This document shows positions 4,866 to 13,615 of a DNA stretch of 31,244 nt, in pieces. The notes below the pieces were generated by a model. The model was not told the DNA's origin, ran no database searches, and worked only from the letters and a program-made list of their open reading frames with translations. The stretch spans positions 1 through 31,244 of IMG/VR virus record IMGVR_UViG_3300042566_000222. The stretch is one strand, 5' to 3'. This DNA comes from a virus. Position 1 is the stretch's first letter; the number at the start of each line of letters is the position of its first letter. A program made the position numbers and the translations under genes.

Positions 4866-7800
4866 TTAGCGCTTCTTGTAGTCGGCTATCTTCTGATTGA
4901 ACTCGACCATCAACATCTGCATTTCTTCGGTGACGTAGTCGATCTCTTGCTGCGGCGCACCATCTTCCTTGAGCTGCTTCTTCTCCTTGCGTAGCTTGCT
5001 GATGTCGCTCTCGTAGTCCTGTGCCTCCGCAAAGAAGTCTGCCTCTGGATACTTTTCGAAGTACGAGGTCGTGTCCTTGCCGTCCTCCTCCATTCCTTCG
5101 ACCGTCTTCTTGTGGCCGTTCATTTCCTTGATGCCATCATAGAACCGGCCAGAGATAGCTGAGGCCTCGTTGGCGTCACCGATCATGCGGCCCACTACTG
5201 GGATCTTGTAGTTAGGTAGGTCTTCACCAGTGACCGCAGCCTCTGCTGTAGAAGCGGTGTTCAGGACAAGGCGACCGACACCGCCAGTGAACTGACCAAT
5301 CAGGTAGTCGACTTGGTCACCGGTCGGGCTGAGTGCTCCAGCGGTATACCCATTGCCACCCGCTACATAATCTATGGCTCGAGCAACATAGTCGCCAACA
5401 GCGCTGACGCCTTCCTTGTTCCGCTCGTACCCTGCTGTGGGGTCCAGACTATTGAAGTCCTCACGAGCGATCTCCCGACCCGCAAAGTCCACGTTCTCAC
5501 CCAGTGCCACAATCGGATCGATGACGGTGGGGGTCAGGGTCTGAGCCGACAGGCCAGCGTTACCGATTGGGTTGAAGGAGTCCGCCATCATTCCCAGCAA
5601 GCCAATGATCTGCTCCGGAGCCTTCTCACCACCAGACATGAAGAACTCGACCGACCGGCGTCCAAAAGATGGGATGACGTGCAGGCCCAACGGCATAGGA
5701 ATGGCGAAGTACTTCTTGCCCCCAAGCGGGATCACGAGGTTCTTGTCCTTCAGCCAGTCTGGGATCTCGTCGTCGATACCGGCTGCGGCCAGAGCCACCG
5801 CCTGAGCAACGCCAAGGAGCAGGCCACCGGCAATAATCTTCTTGCCAGCCGGTCCCTTTAAGGTTTCGGCTAGACGCGCTGTACCCTGAACGCTGGCGTT
5901 GAAGAAGGCATAGAAGGCACCAGCCTGAGATCCAACCACACCCTTGCGGTTGAAGTTGACGGTGAGGTTCTTGGCAATGCTTGCCGCCTCAGCCTTGGAT
6001 AGGCCAGCTTCCTTTGCTGTCTTATAAGCAGACAGGCGGACGCCGTTCTCGATTGCTTCGTTGAAGTCCGACAGCCAGTCAAAGACAGGACCACCGACCT
6101 TGGTCGCCACTTGGCGAAGCTTGCTACCGCCAGTAAGCTCGATCTCGATTGCGTCTGCACGATCCTGTGAGGTGGTGAACAGGTCGCGGAAACCGGTCTT
6201 GCCACCCTCGAGCTCGAACTCATCAGCAAGCGCTGCCCAATTTGTGGTGGCTGTCTTACCGCTGCGCTCCGACCGGAGATCTCGATACATGCCCAACGCC
6301 GCAGGCAGTGCATTGCCGATCACCTGCCGCTGCTTACCAGCGATAGGGGTCGAGGACAGGTTGATCGATGCGCCGCCAAGGTCTCGTATTAAGTTGTAGA
6401 GACCGAAGGCAGGGTTGTATTGCGTGTTGATGGCGGCGAAGTAGCGAGTGAACTTAGCAACACCGCTGACAAAGGCGCCCATTTGGAATGCATCGATGTT
6501 CTTCAGCGCGGTCACCATACGCTGCGAGCGTGGGTTGCGGCTGTTGAAGGCGATGAACTTGTCTTCGCCATTGATGCGGGTAGCCATGACAAACGGCGAG
6601 CTCATGAACAGGCTGTTCGGACGCTTCACAAGACGACCGCTGTTAGTGTCCATGTAGCTGGTCATTGGAGCGCCCATGACGTTTTCTGCGTCAGCAGGGT
6701 CCATGCCGAAGTCGATCAGCTTCTGCTTAGCCTTAGCTGCGTCAGCGCTCTTTGGATCGATGACGAACCAGAACGAGTCATTCGGATTCTGCAGTGCGAG
6801 TGCGGCCAGTGCATTGCCAACGCGATTGCGTTCGCCGCGACTGATTATACGTTCACGCTGCATTGCAATGTTGGCAAGGATGTCGACGACGCCCAGCTCA
6901 GAGCCAAGTGCGCGTCGGGAAGAAGATCCGCGAACCGACATGCCCTGACCACTTGATCCAGCACCGCCGTCCTCGAAGCCTTCACGCTGCAGAGGTACAT
7001 AGTACTTGTACGTCTTATTCCAGTTGTCGATGGTCTCTTGGGTTTCGAGGCCATACTTAACCATCATCTGTTGCGTGCTCTTCGTGATGGCGTCGACACG
7101 ATCAGCGAGCTTCTCGAGCTGCTTACGACGAGCGTTTGGCAGACCTGCGAGATAGCTATCTGCCGCTGCATCTGACATGCCTGAGCCATTGTCCTGCATG
7201 TCTGGATTGATCTTACGGATCTGCGCGTTCCGCTCTTTGGCGTGACGTGCATGCAGGAACTTGTCGAGCGTCTCGAGAGGGACGCCCTTAGTCTTCATTT
7301 CCTCGAGCAGTGGGTTCAGCTCACGCTGGACGAAGTCCTTGGCACGCTTTGCGGCGCGACCATGAAACAGCTCTTCGGCACGATAGACGTCAGTAGTTTC
7401 ACTGATCCTGCCGCCAGCATCCTTAATGTTCTTCTGAATCCGCTTAACGTCGATCAGCTTGTCCTGAAGGTTATAGATAACCTCATCGAGCTTGTTCGGA
7501 GCCTCGCCACCAAAGTTGTAGTTGTCACTGCGGAACGAGTAAGCAGGACGCAGAGCCTGTGGCCCAGCCTGCGCATTGCCCCTACCGCGACGGCCAGAGT
7601 ACTGAACGTCGCCACCCTGCGCAGCCACGGCTTGGTCGTAGCTGTCGGTGTACTCACCCTCATCTGGGCTATACAAGCCCTCGCGGTTCTGGTCGTAGGC
7701 CATAAAGACCACGTCAGGCTCACCGCCATTGAATGCCTTGAAGGTGTCTTTGTTCCAGTCGTCAGGCTTGAACTCTTCATTCCAGCGCATGCGAGCAACG

Positions 7801-10800
7801 GCCTTAAATCCGCTGACGGAGTAGATCGATGGCAGTACTGTGTCGAAGGCGTCTAGTTTGCGACCGCCAAGGGCAACAGCCATGCGGATCATGGAGAATG
7901 CCACGCCGCGATCAGCGCTCTTCGGAGACTTGAAGGCGCTTACGATATCGTCGCCCTTCAGCGCAAAGCCAGACATGCCGTCCTTAGTAAGGAACAGGCG
8001 CATGTCCTGATATTCGTTCTCTGGATAGACATAGACCGAAGCCCCGAAGCGATTGTCCTGCTTCGAGTCGTTGATCAAACGGGTGTATAGCTTGCCTGCG
8101 GCCTTGCCGCGAGTCAGCTCATGGAAGTCTGGAGTGTCAAATCCGTTTTCGTTGAACAGATCTTTGACGGGAGTCGAGTGCGAGTAAGTAGCTGCAACAG
8201 GTACGCGACCAGTTACAGAGTTCGCAAGTACTCCTCCGCTTCGGCGTCCGACATTCCCTTCTGCTGGAGATCCTTCTTCAACTCGAGGAGTCCCTTCGAA
8301 CCGGCTGCGAAGCTTGGTTGCGAGGTCTTGGTCGGCGCGTCCTGTGCGTCCGGAGTACTGTTCAGAAACGCCAGCACCGCCTCGTCCTGCTCCTGCTGAG
8401 CTGACATTGGAACGTAGTCTTGCGTCGACTGCGTCGTTGGCTTGTCTGATTTGTTCATCACTTACTCCTGCGTTTTTCGCGACAAGGATTGCTGCGTTTG
8501 CATAATCCGGCGCGTTGTCGTCGTCGTAGCCTTCATTGACTTCGTCGGTTTTCGCGGCCTCATATAACCTTTTTTCAGGGTACCACAATAGTGCCTGAAG
8601 GTCAGCCGTCGTTAGCTTTGGATACTTCTTCTTAAGAGTGGCAAGCGTGCTCTGGAATACGCTGCGGATGTACTTCCGCTCGTTCGCTCCAGCAGGCGCT
8701 TCCTTCTGACCGTCAAGATAACCGGCAAGTCCGTTGCCTTTCTTGCGGATTTCGTCGCCAAGGCCAACCTGCTCGAAGCGGCCCTTCTGTTTGCCGACAA
8801 TGTCTTCGAGACCAGATGTATTGCCACGACCAATGTCGCTGATCTTGGTGCGGTTCGCTGGCTTTATCGATGACTTCTGTACAGCCAGAGCAATCGTGTC
8901 GGCATCTGCTTCAGCGACGTCAACACCAATGATCTTGCCAAGCTCTGAGCGCTGCTCATCACTGAGCGCAGCAACAAGACGCGACAGGATGTCCCTGCCC
9001 TTCTCTACGTTCTGCTCTTTGACAGAGACAAGCGTGCCGGTCCAGCGACCCCATGTCCGCATCAACCAGCGGTCCATTGTTAGCTGGTCAAAGTGTCCGT
9101 ACAGGTTCGCAAAGAAGCCGTTGCCAATCTTTGGTCCCAGTATCGCAGCGCCAAACACGACTTCCGCCTTGCCTTCACCGCTTACAGGAATGCCGGTCTC
9201 GCTCTCGATTTCTTTAACCGTCGCCTTCGTTGTCATGAGGCGCTCAAGATCATCAAACCCAAGCTTCTCCATCATCACGTTGAACAGCTTCATGTGGCCG
9301 TTGATCGCGTCAGCGGCTGTACCGATACCAATATCGGTCGGCATCTGCCCCGTTTCTTTGTAGATACGGTAAGCCTTCTCAGCGATCTCAAAGTTCGGAT
9401 TAACCTTCAATCCGTTCGAAGAAACAGCAAGAGCCCAGATGAAGGCAAACTTAGACTGCCTGTCCGTCGCGATCTCTGGATGCACGAGGCTGAGAACGGC
9501 AAGTGCTTTCGAAACCTTTTCGTCGTACCAGCCGATAGCATTAGCGTTCTCTTGAAGGGCGTATTCAGCATCCTTCACCGCCATCTTGGTGAGGTACTTG
9601 AACGTGTCCTCTGCATCGTAGTTTTCAGCGTTTATGCCTGACTCGTCCAAGGATGACTTGACACGTTCCTGCATAAACATCTTCAGATCACGACCTTTGC
9701 GGAAGGACTTGTTCTGCAGGATGTTGAAGTTGTGCTCGAGAGATGACGTAACCGCTGGGTTCTTGGGTACGCGACCAGAGTACTGCACGCCGTAATCAGA
9801 TTCTGCAAACGGCGCAGGCTCAGTAAATCCTTGAGATATCTCGCCGGTACGAAAACCTTCAAAGATCTCAGCAACGGAATCAACGCGATTTACGCGGAAG
9901 ATATTGCGGAAGCCACGAAGCATATCGCTTATGAAGTCGACATAGCGAATGAAGCTAGCCTTCAGACCCTTCATGTCAACGCCGCGATCCTTAGCATCTA
10001 CCAAAGCGCCAAACGCTACGGCCTGAGCCTCAAAGCCACCAAGCGGGGTGTCACCAAAGTCTTCGATAAGGCTGTCGTATACGCTGCCCTCGCGGTCCGT
10101 CTTCAGCGTCTTCAGCTTACGCAGAATGCTGGCGTCCAGATCCTTAATCCGCATGCCATCGTAGAACGATGCATTGATAGTGTCGTAGAGATATGGAGCG
10201 TCGACGCGAAGGAAGTCTTGAATGACGTGGAATGCCTCATGTGCCGCATTCTCTCGAGCAACATTCGTGAGGTTCTCGCTAAGAGACAGTGTGATCAGAC
10301 CACGAAAACCGTTCTGACTTAAGCTGTAGGCGCGATAGGCTCCGCTGGCTTCTGCACCCAGATCAATACCGCTGGCTGCTGCCGCACCGGCATCAGTTGC
10401 TGTGATTGATGGAACAAAGAGAACGTCAACCTTTGAATTGCTAGGCAATACACGAGACACGACCTCGCCCATCTGGAACGCATAGTAGAGCTGTGTTGGG
10501 TTGTAGTCGTTCTTCTTCAGCAGAGAGCGTAGGCGGTTGGCAACAATCCTGCCTTGACCACCACGAGCAGCAATCTTGTCGAGACGGTCTTGGATAACTG
10601 CCTCGTAATCAATCTCAGGCTTTGCTTCAGCTTCAGGAGCTGCCTTAGCATCCTTCGTCAGCGGCGTATCGCGGACAACGTCACTAGCTTTCTTTGCCTT
10701 GGGGCGAACAACGTCGCGACGGCCAGAGTATTGAGTACCACCATCACCGCGCTTGGTATTGAGCTGACTGATAAGCTCTGGCCCAATATCCTCAGCCCCC

Positions 10801-13580
10801 ATGTCCTTGTCTTTGGACATGCGCTTGATCTCAGCAAGATCTGCGTCGTCGATCAGACCCTCTTTATGAACCTTATTGGCGTAGCGAACGACGCCATTGC
10901 GATCATCGTTAAGGATCTTGTCCTCGATATTCTCGACGTGCTTTTCAACCTTGCGACCAGCATCTTGAGTAGGAGCTTCAGCCTCCGCCTCTTCTTGAGC
11001 CGGAGCTGGTGCCTCTTCCTTAGCTTCTGGAGCTGGAGCCTCTTCCTTAGCTGGAGCTGGCAAAGCATTCTGGGTAGGCGCTTGGATCTGGGCGGGTGCG
11101 CCGCTGATCTCGTTCGGTGCCTCTACATTGCCCTCGAGATTTATGGGACGCTCTTGCTGCGGATTAACCTGTGCATTCTGTGCTTGCTGCTCCACCGGCA
11201 TTTGATCGGTGTTGGCTTCAAAGCCCGTCATGCGGGTAGGCGAGATCGTGGCAGGTAGTCCGCTTTCGGTCGGTACTAAAGCTCGCGTGCTGGTGCGATC
11301 CACTGACTGACGTGGGTTCAGGTCGGTACCCGTCCCCTTACGTGGTTTACGCACGTCGCCAGCAAGCTCCTGCGTCATGCGTGCTGTGCCACGAACGACA
11401 CGATCAAACATTGCAGTTGGGTCTACGTCCTCTGAGATGATCACGGGTGCGCCGTTACCATCTAATTCTGTAGGCGACTCGTATTGAATGCGGACCTTGC
11501 CGCCTTCTGCGCCGACAATCGTTGCAGCAATGCCGCCAAGATCTTCGCCATAGACTGCTGGGTTGAGGAAGAACTGGGCCTCTGGCTCTGGAGCACCGGC
11601 ACGCAGATCTTCGCGCTGTGTGAGCTCGCCTGTGGCTGTGTCAAACCGGCGTTGACGCACGTCTGCCAAGCGGAAAGCTTGCTGTGCTTCGCGCTCACGC
11701 TGAGCTTCGTTTGTGACGTCCTCTTGCGACATGATGACGCTGCCTTCGCCGCCACGTTCTGGACGTGCGAATAGAGTGCCGGTCTGTGCGGTCGGCTGGT
11801 AATTGCTGACGGCGTTACGCAAGCCGCTGACGAACTGCTTGCCAGTCGACTCTAGCGACTGAGCTATGGCTGAAAGAGTTGGGCTCTCAGCAATGATTTC
11901 AGGACTGATCTTTGAAAGCTCGTCGGCAATCATCTGCTTAGAATTACTTACGGAATTTGTACCGCCAAACATTCCAGAGATACGGCGAACGGCTTCAGGT
12001 TCGACTCGAGCTACCTCTTCCTGATTAAGGATGCGAGCAACCTGCTGGACCTTCGCCACGTCGCTCACTGGTTGCGACATGATGTCGGCAATGCGTGGGT
12101 TCGACTCGTTGTTACGAGCAATATCAAGGATCTGCGCAGGCGTGTAATTCATACCGCCAGCAGAGATGTTGCCAAGGCCGCGAAGCGCTACAGCATTCTG
12201 GTCTTCAAGTAGACCGCCACCCTCGCGAACAGGGTTAGCTTCGCCTCGAGCAGCAAGTGCTGTGGCAAGCTCTTCATCTTCCATTGGACTTGGCTGATTA
12301 TCTTCGACATTTCCTGTAAGTCGATTAACAGCGCTGCTACCAGCACCAATGCCGCCACCCATTAGTCCGCCAACGATTGCGCCTTCGCCAGCCGCTTTAG
12401 CTACACCTTCAAATGTACCGACATCAGATCCAACCTTCTGCAGTGCCACGTTACCTATGAGTTGCTCAAAGCCTGACTGTGGAGCTTCCTGCGCAGCCTC
12501 TGCTGCGGTACCAATGCCCAGTTCTTTGAGTGTTCCACGCGATGCCCCGCCACTCAGGATTCGTGCTTCAAACACCGAAGCCGGAATTGACATCAGAGCG
12601 GTCGTTGCTCCAGTGCTTAGCGCAGCCGCACGACCAACTTGATTTGCCGCAGCAATTTTGGCGGCTTCAAAATCCCCGTTGTTTTCGGCGATAAGCTTTT
12701 TACCAAAAGAGCTTTGAGCAAATGCTTCTGGATTACTCTCGATCTGTTCAAGAGCCTGCGCGGTAACGTCAGAACCTGCGCTAAGTCCTGCTTGTGTACC
12801 CTCGACGCCCATACCAGCAACCGTCATGATTGCTCGTTGACCAACAACTTTCGCTGCCTCTCGACCGCCCATTGCTGCTGTTGCGCCAAACAACTGTGCC
12901 AAGCGCGGAGTTTGCGAAATGATCTTTGCGCCGATTGCAGCGACAGCCGCTTCTGGAGCCAAGGCACCTACTGCTGCAGTTGCAATAGCCCCGCCTATAA
13001 GTTCTGGAGTTGATTCTGCTACACCAAGCATGGCGGCATAGGCACGCTGACCAAGACCCATGTCTTCGCCAAGCACGCCTTTTTCACGAGCCTCGCGACC
13101 GTAGTCGGTCATTTCTGCATTAGCTATTTTCTGGGTACGGCGAGCTTGATTCTGGAGCCTTGCGTTTCCAGTGGCGTAACCAATGCCCTTGTCAATGTTT
13201 GCCATACCGGATGACATGGCGCTGCCAATGTCGCCAAGCGCACCTTGATTCTGACCGCCAGCAGCTTTTGCAAGAAGCCGATCCCTATTCAGCCCCAAGA
13301 TACGCAACTGTCCGTCGCGTGTGCCTTGGATGCCAGTCTGCTTAGTTACCCGTAGACCATCTTGATCTTTTGGAAGAGACTTAAGTAAGTTGATCTTCTG
13401 GTCAATTTGCGCAACTTCTTGGCTGACAAGATTAGAAAGATCGTTGTTACCGGTTCTGCGTTGCGTTGGTGTGGCTTCAATTTGCGTGCGTGCGCTGCTC
13501 TGTGATGCAGGCCTTGCTTGTCCAGACCGAACTTCCGATAGAAGACGATCCATCGCGGACATATTATTATTACCAGCCAT
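4866..13580 (-). CDS. Giant polyvalent virion (ejection) protein, 2,904 aa, with zincin, HhH-glycosylase-like, GNAT-like and LPD38-like regions
   Basis: Likely packaged in the virion and delivered with the DNA, by analogy with phage polyvalent proteins. Residues about 177-413 are Ala/Gly-rich with membrane-active helices. A Pro/Glu/Ala linker lies near 836-870. Residues about 985-1250 hold a zincin motif, H1114-E-A-F-H1118, with E1184 as candidate third ligand. Residues about 1347-1510 look helix-hairpin-helix-like (LGPKIGNGF with K1484, then LTMDRW with D1503). Residues about 1800-1960 are GNAT-like. Residues about 1997-2904 match LPD38-type C-termini (NPAFGLYNLIRDLGG near 2389; hydrophobic helix about 2577-2602; coiled coil at the end). 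QYSGR at Q950, Q1266, Q1741 and Q1993 separates these regions. It is the last gene of the late operon. The HhH and GNAT calls are by pattern; zincin and LPD38 are firmer. Confidence 0.85.
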   Translation of the reverse strand: MAGNNNMSAMDRLLSEVRSGQARPASQSSARTQIEATPTQRRTGNNDLSNLVSQEVAQIDQKINLLKSLPKDQDGLRVTKQTGIQGTRDGQLRILGLNRDRLLAKAAGGQNQGALGDIGSAMSSGMANIDKGIGYATGNARLQNQARRTQKIANAEMTDYGREAREKGVLGEDMGLGQRAYAAMLGVAESTPELIGGAIATAAVGALAPEAAVAAIGAKIISQTPRLAQLFGATAAMGGREAAKVVGQRAIMTVAGMGVEGTQAGLSAGSDVTAQALEQIESNPEAFAQSSFGKKLIAENNGDFEAAKIAAANQVGRAAALSTGATTALMSIPASVFEARILSGGASRGTLKELGIGTAAEAAQEAPQSGFEQLIGNVALQKVGSDVGTFEGVAKAAGEGAIVGGLMGGGIGAGSSAVNRLTGNVEDNQPSPMEDEELATALAARGEANPVREGGGLLEDQNAVALRGLGNISAGGMNYTPAQILDIARNNESNPRIADIMSQPVSDVAKVQQVARILNQEEVARVEPEAVRRISGMFGGTNSVSNSKQMIADELSKISPEIIAESPTLSAIAQSLESTGKQFVSGLRNAVSNYQPTAQTGTLFARPERGGEGSVIMSQEDVTNEAQREREAQQAFRLADVRQRRFDTATGELTQREDLRAGAPEPEAQFFLNPAVYGEDLGGIAATIVGAEGGKVRIQYESPTELDGNGAPVIISEDVDPTAMFDRVVRGTARMTQELAGDVRKPRKGTGTDLNPRQSVDRTSTRALVPTESGLPATISPTRMTGFEANTDQMPVEQQAQNAQVNPQQERPINLEGNVEAPNEISGAPAQIQAPTQNALPAPAKEEAPAPEAKEEAPAPAQEEAEAEAPTQDAGRKVEKHVENIEDKILNDDRNGVVRYANKVHKEGLIDDADLAEIKRMSKDKDMGAEDIGPELISQLNTKRGDGGTQYSGRRDVVRPKAKKASDVVRDTPLTKDAKAAPEAEAKPEIDYEAVIQDRLDKIAARGGQGRIVANRLRSLLKKNDYNPTQLYYAFQMGEVVSRVLPSNSKVDVLFVPSITATDAGAAAASGIDLGAEASGAYRAYSLSQNGFRGLITLSLSENLTNVARENAAHEAFHVIQDFLRVDAPYLYDTINASFYDGMRIKDLDASILRKLKTLKTDREGSVYDSLIEDFGDTPLGGFEAQAVAFGALVDAKDRGVDMKGLKASFIRYVDFISDMLRGFRNIFRVNRVDSVAEIFEGFRTGEISQGFTEPAPFAESDYGVQYSGRVPKNPAVTSSLEHNFNILQNKSFRKGRDLKMFMQERVKSSLDESGINAENYDAEDTFKYLTKMAVKDAEYALQENANAIGWYDEKVSKALAVLSLVHPEIATDRQSKFAFIWALAVSSNGLKVNPNFEIAEKAYRIYKETGQMPTDIGIGTAADAINGHMKLFNVMMEKLGFDDLERLMTTKATVKEIESETGIPVSGEGKAEVVFGAAILGPKIGNGFFANLYGHFDQLTMDRWLMRTWGRWTGTLVSVKEQNVEKGRDILSRLVAALSDEQRSELGKIIGVDVAEADADTIALAVQKSSIKPANRTKISDIGRGNTSGLEDIVGKQKGRFEQVGLGDEIRKKGNGLAGYLDGQKEAPAGANERKYIRSVFQSTLATLKKKYPKLTTADLQALLWYPEKRLYEAAKTDEVNEGYDDDNAPDYANAAILVAKNAGVSDEQIRQANDAVDARLRSNVSSAGAGRGGAGVSEQYSGRTGRADQDLATKLRSRFEGTPRVEEGSPAEGNVGRRSGGVLANSVTGRVPVAATYSHSTPVKDLFNENGFDTPDFHELTRGKAAGKLYTRLINDSKQDNRFGASVYVYPENEYQDMRLFLTKDGMSGFALKGDDIVSAFKSPKSADRGVAFSMIRMAVALGGRKLDAFDTVLPSIYSVSGFKAVARMRWNEEFKPDDWNKDTFKAFNGGEPDVVFMAYDQNREGLYSPDEGEYTDSYDQAVAAQGGDVQYSGRRGRGNAQAGPQALRPAYSFRSDNYNFGGEAPNKLDEVIYNLQDKLIDVKRIQKNIKDAGGRISETTDVYRAEELFHGRAAKRAKDFVQRELNPLLEEMKTKGVPLETLDKFLHARHAKERNAQIRKINPDMQDNGSGMSDAAADSYLAGLPNARRKQLEKLADRVDAITKSTQQMMVKYGLETQETIDNWNKTYKYYVPLQREGFEDGGAGSSGQGMSVRGSSSRRALGSELGVVDILANIAMQRERIISRGERNRVGNALAALALQNPNDSFWFVIDPKSADAAKAKQKLIDFGMDPADAENVMGAPMTSYMDTNSGRLVKRPNSLFMSSPFVMATRINGEDKFIAFNSRNPRSQRMVTALKNIDAFQMGAFVSGVAKFTRYFAAINTQYNPAFGLYNLIRDLGGASINLSSTPIAGKQRQVIGNALPAALGMYRDLRSERSGKTATTNWAALADEFELEGGKTGFRDLFTTSQDRADAIEIELTGGSKLRQVATKVGGPVFDWLSDFNEAIENGVRLSAYKTAKEAGLSKAEAASIAKNLTVNFNRKGVVGSQAGAFYAFFNASVQGTARLAETLKGPAGKKIIAGGLLLGVAQAVALAAAGIDDEIPDWLKDKNLVIPLGGKKYFAIPMPLGLHVIPSFGRRSVEFFMSGGEKAPEQIIGLLGMMADSFNPIGNAGLSAQTLTPTVIDPIVALGENVDFAGREIAREDFNSLDPTAGYERNKEGVSAVGDYVARAIDYVAGGNGYTAGALSPTGDQVDYLIGQFTGGVGRLVLNTASTAEAAVTGEDLPNYKIPVVGRMIGDANEASAISGRFYDGIKEMNGHKKTVEGMEEDGKDTTSYFEKYPEADFFAEAQDYESDISKLRKEKKQLKEDGAPQQEIDYVTEEMQMLMVEFNQKIADYKKR
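8213..8458 (-). CDS. Possible overlapping gene inside the giant gene (81 aa)
   Basis: An out-of-frame ORF on the same strand starts at ATG 8456-8458. A canonical AGGAG (8465-8469) lies exactly 6 nt upstream, and a GTG directly precedes the ATG. The product has normal protein composition: a polar N-terminus, then MSAQQEQDEAVLAFLNS, and a charged helical end (LLELKKDLQQKGMSDAEAEE). The giant protein's own frame here is a low-complexity linker around the third QYSGR motif, where a second frame would cost least. It may still be chance; no family is recognised. Confidence 0.35.
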   Translation of the reverse strand: MNKSDKPTTQSTQDYVPMSAQQEQDEAVLAFLNSTPDAQDAPTKTSQPSFAAGSKGLLELKKDLQQKGMSDAEAEEYLRTL

Positions 13581-13615
13581 TTAATATCCCAAAGCCAAAA
13601 AGAATGAGAGCAGTA

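Noticed and set aside
10554-11258. Long plus-strand ORF (234 codons) opposite the giant gene; similarly 13962-14702 and 7242-7856
   Set aside because: They are antisense to genes with clear protein signatures, lack good Shine-Dalgarno sites, and have biased Leu/Ser/Arg compositions typical of shadow frames.
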